64,000 bases of DNA from Penelope pileata. Its lineage: Eukaryota; Chordata; Aves; Galliformes; Cracidae. Below are positions 48,226 through 60,800 of the stretch, one piece after another (position 1 is the first letter of the stretch; every line of letters begins with the position of its first letter). The position numbers were made by a program, and so were the translations under genes. A model generated the notes under the pieces. It was not told the DNA's origin. It did not search any database and saw only the letters and a program-made list of their open reading frames with translations. The stretch lies in the NCBI GenBank assembly GCA_013396635.1, contig WBMW01000448.1:62001-126000 (forward strand), read 5' to 3'.

Positions 48226-51200
48226 GAAGCAAGGGCTGATTTTAGACAAACAAATGCTATTTTCAGTGTCTTAATTTTGGAAACAATTGTCCCAGATGTC
48301 TAAATACGAGCTGTCATTTGTCAGACCTTTGAAGGCAAATGTCATCTCCTGCTATGGCACCATTATTGTATCTAGTGAGAAAATGGAGAGTTTTATCCTT
48401 GATTGTTGGTCTAAAAGGCATAATCTGCTCTTTTTAATTTTTTTTTTATTTTGCCACAGTATTGCCAGATGAATGTCTCTGACAGGATCTGCCCCTCAGC
48501 ACTGCAGCTGCTTCACAAATCAGACAGATCAGCAGCCTGCATTCCAAACTGATCCTTGAGACATAACCTGTTGCAGCTGAAACTTTTTCAATTCTTATTT
48601 GGTAGCCGTGACAGCAATGATAACATGCCAGCTTGGTCCCTGTATGGCTGCAGATCCAAAATGAACAGAAGTCATAGTGAAGAAAAAGAACAGTTGGTGA
48701 AATTAAATATCAGAATGTGTGAATTCTCTGGCATGTGCTGAGCTGCTGGTGTCAGGGAAGCTACACAGGAATGCAGCCTTAAGACATGGTTCCCAGGAAA
48801 TTGTGCTTCTTGGAATTTGCTAATTTTAATAAATCTCTAAATATGTGTATAGGTACAGAAGCATTTATTCTTTTGGTAAAACAGCTCCAATATAGTTTTT
48901 AAACTCTTGGTTCAAAATGTGGACAAATTTCCTCATCACTGAGAATGAGACTTAAAAGAAATGTAACAGTGAGAGGCCTATACCCTCAGAAGACACAGGC
49001 CATTTGCAGTGCCTTTTAGGTTTTTAACTTTTCTTTGCCTAAGGGAGGCAATGGGCACTTTCAAAGTGGCCTGCTTTTCAAAGGTATCTAAAGCAAGGCA
49101 AACACCATTTCAAATCACAGTTCATTTTAAGCGTGACCTGAATTAGAAGCTGTTCTAACAGGAAAGAGAACACTCACAGACACGGATCTATCCAGCTCGC
49201 TACATTCTTACAATCATACTAAAATGTGGAAGATGAGGAATTCTCAGAAGAACTTTGCTGAAATCTTTCAGTGTCCATCAACTTTTTTTCTGCAAATATA
49301 TTTATGCTAATACTATACCAGATACAGTTCATTATAGAAAGAAACATCTGAAGATATTTGATGATAATTCTTACAGAGTGCCAATATTTATAGCAAGAAT
49401 TTGTTTTTAATATCAATGGATTTCAAAATAAATCACTCCAGATTGTAGGATCTTGCAAGATCTCTAGTTCTTGCACCAGAATACGTTTTTAAACACTTGA
49501 GCATCACTTTTGGTTACCATAAATTGCTCAGCTTGACCAAATTGAAATATAGCAAAGCAGGGAAGAGAGATCATGGCTGAGGAAGAGATAGGCAGAGAAC
49601 AAGTCTCATGCTCATTGTTGAGTTCTGCAAGATGTGTGCCTGAGGGATCCCAGAATGCTGCAAACATTTGCTTTAGGACAGACAAAAGCTGCGCGTCATA
49701 TTGCAGGAGAACATCAGCAGGAGCTTGTGGGTTTAGGTCTTTGGGGATTTTTCGGGTCAGACAGGGCCTACCTGTGCTTTAGGCAAAACTGAGCAACCGC
49801 TAGCTGGGGAGATTTGGAGATTACCTTTAGTATATTGGAATCCAGTTCCTCAGAAATGTGGTTTTATTAAGCAGTGCTGCTGTGGTGCTATGAAGCGGAT
49901 AGCATTCATCTAGGTAACTAAGTCATCATTGTAATACTAATGACAGCAATGATATTAAAGCTAATTTGAATCAGTAATTATCTTTATCTGCTGACAACTT
50001 TCAGAGCTACAATAGTAATTTTATTTCAGTGTTGGGGCTTTGAGACACAGGATAAATTATTTCACTGAAGGAGGAAGTGTGTAACAGCCCTTCACAAAAT
50101 CAGCTCCTTGAGCTCTTCCATGCACTTTGGATTCCTCTAAGCCCCCTGCATTTACTGTAGGCACCGGCACCAAACTTTGGAACTGTGAATTAACTTGGCA
50201 TTCAGAAGTAACCTGTTTGGTTTTTTGAGCTGCAAATTCACATTATTTGCCTGCAAGCAAAGTAGTGAAGTAAGTCCTGGTTCTGTGACCTTACCACTAA
50301 GCATCCCTTGGCCCTGCTGTGTAATGCTGGTTTCCAAATGGCTGTGTCTGCATTTTCCTGTATGAAATATTAAGGCCTAGTGGATCTAGATGTGTAAAGT
50401 ACCACATCAAAATAAGCCATGTTACAGCCTACATTGAGCAGTATGTTATGTGATTTTTCATTCAGAGAACAGATTTCAATGTGAGAATTTTGAAGTGTTT
50501 CTATAAACAGAATGGGATTTTCTAATGGTATGAAATGGCTCCAACTTAATCAGATGAACATTCATTAAGAGGAATGAGGGAACATTGACAACTCATTTTT
50601 TTATTCCTATCTGTACTAATCCATAGCATCAGCTCTTCTCTATCATATGATAAAACTGCACAGCTACATCTCATTCATTTTGAGGCTGTGCTCAGCTCTG
50701 TTGTACTGCAGCGGAGCACAGCTATGGACCAGCTGCCTCTGCAGTACTAAAAGCTTCCTGTTAGCATTTATCAGTTACGTCTGGGCTCTGAAGGGAGATC
50801 AGACTTTACCAGAATTTCTCATCTTCACCCTACTTCTACTGTAGAGTGTGCTACAAAATGCTAACATAATCATAGGATTGGGTATGTGGCATTAATAGGC
50901 TTCAGTGCTTTTATTTCTTGAACAGTTCGAGATCAAATGTTTTTGTCAAGTGATCTTTTTCACAAACAATGCTCGCAGTTTTTTGCTGTGATAGGTGTTA
51001 AAAATGGGCATTAGTGTGCATTTAGCATGATATTTCCTTTTTGCCTGGAGTAGGGGAGTGTGAATAATACAAAGCAATCCTTTGTTGGAAAATGATAGCT
51101 TACAATAACATGACTTACAGTACTACAATTGCAAAAATTGCAGCACTGGACATGAGCAGGAATTACTTTGTGCAGCTGGGAATGCTTTGTGTTTTGTTCA

Positions 51201-51363
51201 GCTTGGAGTCCAGAGCAAAATGAGATATAAAATATGTTTTTAACGATTTTGAGCTAAGTAAGAAAATAAAAGTTTTGTTTCTGAGGAATAAGTGAGATCT
51301 GAAGATTAAAATTTCACATGTAAATATTTTGCTTGCTTTTTTCATGTATTATTCAAAACACAG

Positions 51364-51490
51364 GCTTTGCAGGCTTGGGGATGGTGAAGGCCCTGCTCTG
51401 GAAGTTGGAGATGTCAGAACTTGGCATTGAAATCATAGTCTCAGCTGTGCCTTTATCTTGTCTAATAAAAGACGTTTGCAACTGAGTAGT
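51364..51490 (+). other. Candidate terminal exon with poly-A signal
   Basis: A pyrimidine-containing tract ends in ACACAG at 51363. The segment then runs to an AATAAA at 51464-51469, followed within about 30 bp by a GT/T-rich element (gtagtctttgttttttc), the usual layout of a vertebrate polyadenylation site. No protein frame is recognised, and the acceptor is only fair. It may be the end of a non-coding transcript or coincidence. Confidence 0.2.
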
Positions 51491-51825
51491 CTTTGTTTTT
51501 TCTCCCTCTCCATCATTAGGAATGATGAGTGTTTAAACAAGAGTTTGGAAGTAGTCCCTTACAGGCAGAAGACTGGATGTAGCTGAAGCATCAGCAGGGA
51601 CACAGAACTCAGCAAAGGAGGATCCAGGAAGCCATGGATGCTTCGGCCATTGCTCTCCATGCCCTGCATCTCTGTATAACAGCACAGGGAGAGCGCTCAC
51701 TTGGAGCACATGGCCATTCAAAACTTAAAAAAATACTTATTTGCACCCAGTTGTGCTGTCTCCAATGCTGAATAGTGTCTGTGGTCTTTGGGAATCCATC
51801 CATCCATTTGTGCAAATTCACTGGC

Positions 51826-51840
51826 AAAAAAAAAAAAAAA
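51826..51840. repeat. Poly-A run (15 nt)
   Basis: Uninterrupted run of 15 A within unique DNA. Confidence 0.9.
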
Positions 51841-54800
51841 TGATGAAGACTACAACTGCATATCTGAACACTGCAGCATTTATCCAGAAAAGCTTTCTGC
51901 AAGGATGTCCCAACAGAATAACTCATTTCAGCTCAGCCTTCTCCCAGCATTTCTGCAGTCCCTCCACACTCATGCCAGATAGCTTTGTTACAAGCACGGT
52001 GCCATGCAGAAGCTGGCCATGGGGTTAACCGTCAGGGCACACTTCAAGACTCAGTAACACAGAAAAAGCTTGGTGGATCCCTGTGCTATGGTTGTTAAAT
52101 TCTGACTTTCTGCACAAATGTTTTACTTCCACTGTTCTCATCTAGAATTCCCTCTCTTCTTCCATTTAATTATGTAAGATGATGCTTGTTTCTTCTAGAG
52201 ATATGTCATTGTAAAACCTGACAGGGAACGGAGCTTCCACAGTTAATTACTTTAAGAGGAGGAAGAACTAGAGACACACACAAAAAACCCCTTTAACTCT
52301 GCACAGCTTCAGCTATTACAGTACATGAGCACACTCTGTTGGATTGTTCTGATAACAACTGTGCACATGAAATGGCCATACTATTTAAAAGACTTGAAAT
52401 ATTTGTTCACGAGAAAAATCAAGCAGTCTCTACCAGACCACTCTAAACCAAATTAGACATATTCCAGAATACAAGGCTCTGAAACCAAGTTATCAAACTA
52501 CAAAATACAGAAACAACACGGGGATTATTATTTATAACAAAGACATCAAAAAACCCATCATTTTTGGTAGTAGCCAAAAATCATATTGCTGTGAATGTCA
52601 GAAAGTTTCAAGAGAGGGACTGCATTGTCTCATTTCAAAGTCTCTGTTGGTTTCTACATACTGACAAATGATTTTCACAATGGATGTTCTAACCTGATGA
52701 ATAAAACAGTTTACTGTAACAAAGATTTCCTTTGCCCTGAGGACCAAGAACTGTTTAAACATGGATGTAACAGAGGCAGACAACTGATCTAATTCATCCT
52801 AATATCTTCCTAATAGAGGCAAATTGGAATAGGGAACATAAAGATACAGAAGGCCAGACCAGCAAATCCTAACCAGTCCGGGTGAATTTACAAGTACCAG
52901 TAGCCACAGTGAGGACACTGACAACCTACAAGTTTCATGTGACTACTTTGAATGTGTTTCAACACTAATTCTGTGGGACCACTCAGATTTCTCTTGGCTA
53001 GCACCCATACCATTGCAAATGCAAATGTTTTCCTGAATGAAGACAGGATTTAAATTCGTTGTGTGCTTAAGGACTTATAAGGCATTAATGGAACAACAGA
53101 GGCCCAGTAATGCTAAGAATCAATTTTAATTAGACATTGATGCTGTAGTACAGTGTCTCATGCACTGTACTTGCAGTGTTTTTGATACTCACTATTTCAC
53201 TTAAGAGTAATCCCATTTGGGAATGATTTCCAACACGCACTTTTCTTAAGCACTTTAGTCTCAATAATTAAAATAGAAACCATTAATGAGCTGTTGCCCA
53301 TGTTTTTTTTTCTTTTTGTTTTTTAAAAGATATTTATATTAGGATTATTTAATTTGTTTACGGTGAAATCCAATGTATCTCATTAAATTTGAGTATCAGA
53401 TTGCATATGACCTTGGCAGCAAGGACTGCAACAAATACGACCCAGCCCAGCTCTGCAGCAAGAGAGCTATGCTCATTTGCATCTCTGCTGAGATAATTCA
53501 TTAACATCTTCTGTATTAGTGATTAGCTTATATATTTTTGTGGACCTGTACTCCAGTTTGCATGGCTAAATAGGACCTGAGTATCCTCCAGCTACAACCT
53601 GGCCTTAACACAGCTAGTAAGAATAAACGTAGTTTGTTTCAAACTTCATTTATTCTCTTATGTTTTATTTTAGCTCTTAAAAAAGTATTTTATTTCACAA
53701 GGTTGTCTGGTCCACTCTATCATCAAGAAAATTCAGGTGATATACAACTGAGATAAACGGAGAGCACTGCGCTCTGTCAAAGACCAAGTGAGCTGCAAGG
53801 TGAGACCCATGACAGGAGGTGGTGAGAGTCAGGTGTCTCATGCAAGTATACGCATACTCCAGTGAGGGCACCTGGGAGGAACCAGTCCTCGTCATGCATC
53901 CACACTCCCTTGTTTCCCAGGGAAGGCAAAAAATTCAACTCAGATCCCTGAGGAGGAGCACAGAAATCAAACTATAAAGGGCATTTTCATCTTTTGATGC
54001 CATAGATATGGATGTCAATGTGCTTCTCAGGAGAGAGGGCACGCAGCACAGGGACATCCTCCTCCCATTCCCAAGGCTCAAGCATAGCTGCCTTGGCAGA
54101 AAACAACTCTCAGATTAAAAAGCTGGAAACAGTATGAAGAGAGATAAAAAGGAGATGCAAGATAACACAATGCAAGACAGTTTTTATATCCAATGTCTGT
54201 TTAGACTGAGATGTACTTTCAGGCTGGAAGATAGGAAAAAGAAAACAGTGGTCTGTGACTTATTTTGATTTAGTCCAGCGACAGTTACTTGTATGCTGGC
54301 AGATGATTACTGGGATCAATTACTGTGGCCACCATTGCACATGTAAGAATAATGTCAGTAATTTTAGGATATTTTATTTATACATTTTAAAGCAGTACTG
54401 AATGTAGTTTAACACTTACTTATCCCCCATTGCATACAAACTCCAGACTCTTTGACAGTCCTCCCTGAGAGAGTCAGACTACGGCCTCTGAACTCTGTCT
54501 TGATAGAGACTGACAGTCCCAGTTCTACAAACAGCGATTCTTACAAGGTGAGAAATGAGCTGAGTTCAAGCCTCACTGCTCTCTCTGAGACTGATACTCT
54601 TGTTACACAGAAGGGCAGGTAAAGTCTTATTATAGGCTTGCTTTATTTTAAAGCATTTGCAGAGTCTGCCTCCTTGTGAAGCTGTGATTCAGAGACAGTA
54701 ATTAGGCACATGCTGTTGTCCTTACTTCCCTGTCATGGACACTTTTGTCTTGGTTTCCTTAATCTAAAATGACTTTAACTTTGCACAAAATTATATGCTT

Positions 54801-56671
54801 CTAGAGGAAAATAAAGGATAATATTTCAGAAAATATCCATTTTTATGTTTGTACAACCACATTTGTACTTAGACAAGGATTTAAGATCTCCAACTATTTT
54901 GTTTTTATTAAAAAAAAAATGAAGAAAAATCTTTCTATTTACTACAGGAATTAATATTCCTAGATTTTCACTGGAAATGCATTAGTGTTTTACAAAATCA
55001 CAACACATTGGTTAAGAATGTTGATTACCTCTTTCATTGCAAAAAACAAAAAAGACATTTTCATTCATTCTTAACGTGGATTATGCACATTCATAGTGCT
55101 GGCCATTTTCTCTTAATTAAAAAAGGGAAAGGAGGATTTGCATTTCTCTTCTGACAAGTGAATTGTTATGGAGATTACTCTGTGCTAAATCTGGTGTCTT
55201 AGGAGAGATGTACAACAGTTCAAACTTTCCTTAAAAGGCATAACTCCTTCTCTTAGTCCACTCACAAATTGCTCTCACTCCTTGTTTCAGCAGGAATTGG
55301 ATCCATTTCTAAGTGGACAACACAGAAATCCGAACTGTTGTTGGTTTGTGTTTGCTTTAATTTAAAACAGCAAATAATCAACCACATGTTAAATGCATTA
55401 ACTTTCATAAGATATAAATACATTTAAAAAGTTTGAGACAGATTTATCTTTCCTAATTATGCACTTGTCTGCAGTAACTTCACAGTATGTCATTAGGCTT
55501 CCTTTCTGCAATGATGGTGAATATAGCAGCCAGTACTGACAGACATCAGTAATTTCAATTTCAATTGACATTAATGGAGTTAAAGTTCTTGTTATATTCA
55601 GTCATTTTTAAATGATAAGTACTTCATTATGAGCAGATTTTCTTCTACTAATCATTACAAAGTAATTATAATTATGAACATTGATTACTTAAGATCCACC
55701 GCCACAAGCTGATCTTCAATTATACGTGTTATATGCTAAGGGAGAAATTTGACTCATCTGTATTTCTAACAAAAGTTGATGAATTCTCACTGCTGACAAA
55801 ACCAGTGAGAAGTATGATTTTCATAGACTTGCAGAAAAAAAAAAAAGTCTCATACTTACCTGAGAAGAAGCATTAAAGCTAAATATAATCAAAAATAGAA
55901 ATAAAAATCTTTGCCTATGCCTGACCTTGACAAATTATCAGCAAGAATCAGGGACTTTTGAAAGACCAAAAGAGCATATATCTACTTCTTTTAAATTTTT
56001 GATTTCAACTGATTTGGCGGGATAATCAGAAAAGTTTGGTGTCTTAGAATATCAAAACTTGGTGCTCAAATTCTGGAAACAAAAATTGCACTTTTCCTTA
56101 GCAACATGCTCCTCTAGTTCTATCCCTCATATAAGGGAATTTATGTCAGCTTTTTGTCTGTATACAGATCCCTGGACTTTGTATCTACTGGTCTAGTGCC
56201 TTGAAACTACTCCCATGTAAGTAACAGTACAGGCAAAATGTAGTTCATCAAAGTATTTAATACTTCAATCATGGGTGATCTTTACCAGAATACCTCCTTT
56301 CTCTTATAATAGCATAATGAAATCCTTTCATTTCTGTCTGACTTAGGAGCTAAATGGTAAGTCTAGGAGACTAAGTGCATGTTTGCATGGAATGATGAAG
56401 ATGGAACCTTAATCTTCTGGCTGTCGTGAAAGCCGACCAGCTCCAAATTGTTTCCATTCACGGAGAAACTTCAATATCAGAAAAACGAAATGCATTTGCC
56501 GAAACTCAGGATCACAATCACGAATTACAAGGTTTCCAATTCAGAGCTGCCTCACCTCCAGACAAGCTTAGACTAGCAGCAGAGTGCAGGAAGAAGAATA
56601 TCTGGGATATCTACTTCCATCCAGCCATTCTGTCAAATCAGCATGACAGGGCAGCCAGCTGAAGTGTATAT

Positions 56672-57855
56672 ACACTTGAAATAGGTAACAAACAGGATAA
56701 GTTAGAAATCTCTGCAGTCACAGGGCTATGATCTCACTGGGATCAATGGGACATGATGGGGTAGCTCATGTGACTAGAATACAGCAGTGGATAGATACAG
56801 GTTTTTCAAAGAGGACAAGTAGGAAAAGGAAGTAGAGGAGCTGCCGTTTGTGTGAGGGAGCAGAAGGGATGCATGGCACTCTGCCATGGGTGGGTGATGA
56901 GTCAGATGGAGACCAATGGGTCAGGATTAGAGAGCAGATCAAAGGGAGTGACATTGTTGTGGGTGTCTAATACATATTGCCTGCTCAGAAGAAGTAGATG
57001 AAGCCTTCTACACACAACTGGAAGAAATGTCACGTCCTGGTCCTCCCAGGGAACATTAACCACTCCATTACCTGCTGGCAAGTTAGCACAGCAGAGCACA
57101 AACAGTCCGGAAGGATTCTGGAATGCAATGGGAAACCACGCCTGATGGACCTGGTGGCTTTATAGATGAAACTGCTATCTTAGTTGACAAGGGGAAGGCA
57201 GTTGATGTTGTTCATCTTGACTTCAGCAAGGCTTTTGACACTGTTTGCCATCACCTTCTTATAGACAAATTGATGAAGTTTGGACTAGATATGTGGATGG
57301 GAGGTAAACTGGAGCTGGTTGAAATATTGTGTTTAAAGCATTATAGTCAGTGCATAAAGTCCATCTGGAAACCAGTCACAAGTAGTCTACCCAAAGGGTC
57401 AATACAGAGGCCAGTTTAACATCATCACTAATGACATGGATGACAGGACAGAGCTCAAACTCAGCAGGTTTGCACATAAGACATGAAACAGATGATTAAC
57501 TGTGCTTACACATAGAAGGACCTCAACAGTCTGGAAAAAATGGTCTAACAGGAACCTGATGAAGTTTAGCACAAGGAAATGATACCTAGGGAAGAAAAGT
57601 CACATGTGCCAAGCGTGGAACCAACTGGTTGAAAATCAGTTTTACAGAGAAGGACCTAGTGGTCCTTGTGGACAACAGTTGGACCAGAAGACATCAATGA
57701 GTCCTTGCAGCAAAGAAAGCCAGCAGCCTGCTGGGCCGTATTAGGAAAACCATCATCAGCAGGTCAAGGGAGTGGTTCCTTCCCTCTACAGATTACTGGC
57801 AAAATGTCCTCCAGGGAAGCAGATCCAGTTCTGGACTCCGTGTAGGAAAGGCTAT
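56672..57855 (+). mobile_element. CR1 LINE with endonuclease and RT parts, internally deleted
   Basis: It starts with 'ggtaacaaacaggataagttag', the opening of the CR1 endonuclease domain. It passes through the endonuclease C-terminus and jumps near 57140 directly into the RT domain, deleting the region between. It continues past the former motif C (about 57470) to 'gatccagttctggactccg' near 57840, where it ends without C-terminus, UTR or tail. Stops and frameshifts are frequent in the endonuclease part. It is the only copy in the window that keeps endonuclease sequence, and so reaches furthest 5'. Confidence 0.88.
56675..57850 (+). pseudogene. CR1 ORF2 relic: APE-type endonuclease joined by deletion to RT
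   Basis: Endonuclease: GNKQDKLEISAVTG at 56676, then DIVVGV and a relic of the conserved GDFNHPDICW block as GNINHSITCW near 57050, with the acidic residue replaced. RT: the frame 57123-57419 contains VVHLDFSKAFDTV (motif A, catalytic Asp kept) and VTSSLPKGS (degraded motif B). Motif C reads FAHK in place of FADD near 57467, so both catalytic Asp are lost. At least three stops interrupt the endonuclease part. The intact protein would nick target DNA and prime reverse transcription; this copy cannot. Confidence 0.85.
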
Positions 57856-60800
57856 CAGTGACCTTGGGAATACATGCAGATAGAAAACAGTAATGTATGG
57901 GCTGAACTGGGTAAATAATAAAGCAGGATAATTCTGGGAAGCATTTTGAAAGTCAGAGTAAACCTGGATGGCAGATGAGTCTGAGTATTCCTGAATATTA
58001 ATCAAAATATTTGAAAGAAGCAGAAAGTGTACCTGGGATCCACAAAAGATAAGAAGATAAAATGTGTAGTAGTCACTAATGCTGCAACTGTAAATTCTGA
58101 TAACTTTTAACAGTATATTGTTAATCTGGAAGGTACATATTTCTGTCAATGTTCCCTTTTCATGCTGCTATCTTTCAGGGTTTTTTAGGAGAAAATGTCT
58201 TTCTGTTTAGAAAGCTGTTTTTTAAAAACTATGTCTATTAAAAAATTCATGTAATAGTAAAGATTTTATTCAGCTTATGTTTAGACACATTTCTATAAGA
58301 TTCTGATTTAAATTTACTACATAAGTAGAAGTAATTGTAAGGAAAAAGGAAGGCATTGAGAGAGTGCTAATGCATTTGTTTATGCACTTTTAATGTCTTC
58401 CCTTTTGCTTCTTATATTTACAAGGTTTTCAAATACTTATTTCAAGAGGCCTTGAGCAGGTTTTCCCTCCCCTTTAAAAATCAAGCGCCTTTGAATAAGC
58501 CTTGTATAGAACATCAAAAAAGTAGATCATAAAACTGTGTTCCATGACAGAAAAACTTGGCCTATATAACTATCTCCTTAAGGAAACTATTCCAGTATCT
58601 TAATAAGGTAAGATGTCATTGCTGAAGTCTCTGTATCCACAGATTAGAATTTTGCATCTGAAGTTAAAGTAGAATTGAACTCCAAGCACAAATTTTAATA
58701 AAAGGAAAGCTGTTGCTGAGATGAAAACAAGACTATTATAATTGCCCAAGGCATTAATGCACATTCACAGGCCATGGAGTATATGCATGAGCTAATGACT
58801 TCTCTAATCAGTAACGCTGTGAAATTGCCACTAAATGAGGAGCCTGTATACCTGCATACAATTAGTAGGATGTGCATCCACAGGCAGAATGAAGCCTCAG
58901 GGGAACAAACATTTTAAATCTTACACTGCTTGCACAGGTATTCAAGGTTTAGAAATTTATGCTTCTCTTCACTAATGTCTGAGAAATTATATTGATATAC
59001 AACATGAAGGTATTTCTTTAATTCAAATATCTCTCTCAGCCTTTGATGCTGAGCATGTATTGATCCCAAGACACATACTGTTCTGCCACCAAAGGCCAAC
59101 TTATTGCACTACAACCCATAGTCTACCATTCTCTTAGGAGAGCTAATCACAAGATTCACAAAAACCTGGTTGTACAGGGAGCCACTTTAACTGGGCACTG
59201 TGAAATGCTGGAAGGGTCACCTAATGCACAGACACAATCTTTGTTGAGATTCTCAGTCATTAACAGTGAAACTAGAGATAGGGATGTAGCCATGGGACCA
59301 GATCAGTCTCTTATAAAGCAGTTTCACTTCCTGATTTGTAACAAAAACGTAGGTCTACAATGCACCATAGGAAGGTACTAAGAACAGAGCTATCTTCAGA
59401 TAGAAATGTCACTTCATCATTTCTGTGAAAGTTTTATTCAAATTGCACCAGCTCAGCACCTGGACCCAGAGTCACTTGTGTTCCTTCTGTTAAGAAATGT
59501 AAGAATAAGTAGTGTCCTACTGAGATGGAACTTTATTCCAGTCCATGAAAGGGAATTGAATCTCTTTCATAAGTAGTTCAAATATCAGTAGTGATACCAG
59601 GATGTAGGATGAAGAAATATAGGAGCTCCCATCTGTTCCTTATTATAGACGTTTCAGAAGTTTCACCCAAGGATATAGATCATTCTCTTTTTACCCAGTG
59701 AATATGCCAAATGGACCAGCTTCAGTGGGAAGCTGCTGCTTCTCTAGAAGTAGAGTGAAGCATTTCGGACAATTTTGTAGGAAAGTTTTTTTCAGATATC
59801 CAGGAGTTCAAGGGTGATGTCAAACTGTTCATTTCAACAACTCATGTTCTCTTGATTCCTTTCAAATAATTCATATTGTCTGAGAACACTCAACAGCCTT
59901 CTGATTCAAATCACAACACATTAACTGCAGCTTGTGACCCACAGCTTATGAACATCAGTTGTCTCAGGACCTTCATGCTGTTTGCTATAGGTAGAGATGA
60001 AAGTTAGCTTCCAGAATTTTTTTTTTGGCAAGGACCCATCATCCTATAAGTCTATATCATGCTTTTTTTATTCATCAGATGACTTAGGATCTTTTATGGG
60101 AGTGAGATGACACAGTCCTAAATCCAACTCAATTGCCCAGATAATTAAAGATAATCAATGAGGCCTGCTTCAGTTTTGAAAGAAAATGAAATTATACACT
60201 CATACTTCAGAAAAAGTTCTGAATATGTAACCCAGATGTAGATATATGTCTCCTCCCAGCTCACAGGAAGGCAGGCAAATGCAAAGGATTTTCATATTCT
60301 CTTGCTGATTGGTGAAGTCCCTTCCTTTCTATCTCATCCTATTCTGAATGGTCTAAATCTTCGCACTGACAGCCTGAGCCCAGGGTCCAAGCATGAAAAC
60401 CATTTTGTGGGGCTGAGGAGGGCCTTGTCAGGGCCATGAGTGCAAGCTCTTCTCTAAGACTTTGGCCACAGGTGCTCATGACCATCTCTGACACAGCATG
60501 GCTGTGATTTTGGGGCCAGCTGCTGGAAAAGAGCTGGGTGAGAAAGAGCTGGGAGAAACTTCATGAGGGTCTCCATGTTCCTCTTCATTGGGTAGCATGC
60601 GACATGGTCCTTAGAGGACCACTCTCCTTCCTCCCTGTCTCACCGCTCCAGGCCTCTCACTTCCCATGCAGAGCAGAGCCACACCTTCAACTTCCTGTCA
60701 AGCTCTAAGGGGGATTCAGGTCTACCTCTTCAGTACATAAGATACTTTTAAAAACCTCATAATTTACAGAAAATTACCACTCAGTAGTATTTTTTAAAGT

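Larger units (their letters stand above)
45059..56671. other. Long repeat-poor unique region
   Basis: About 11.6 kb with no recognised interspersed repeat and no recognisable gene. It contains a perfect hairpin at 48175-48225 with an adjacent 11-bp tandem pair, a possible terminal exon at 51364-51490, a 15-nt A run at 51826-51840, and repeat-free stretches that look conserved (for example 53390-53560). Frames up to 114 codons (46583-46927 minus, 46346-46675 plus) carry no motif. Confidence 0.5.

Noticed and set aside
57793..58149. 118-codon minus-strand frame
   Set aside because: It begins in antisense flanking DNA, overlaps the CR1 end, and has no domain.
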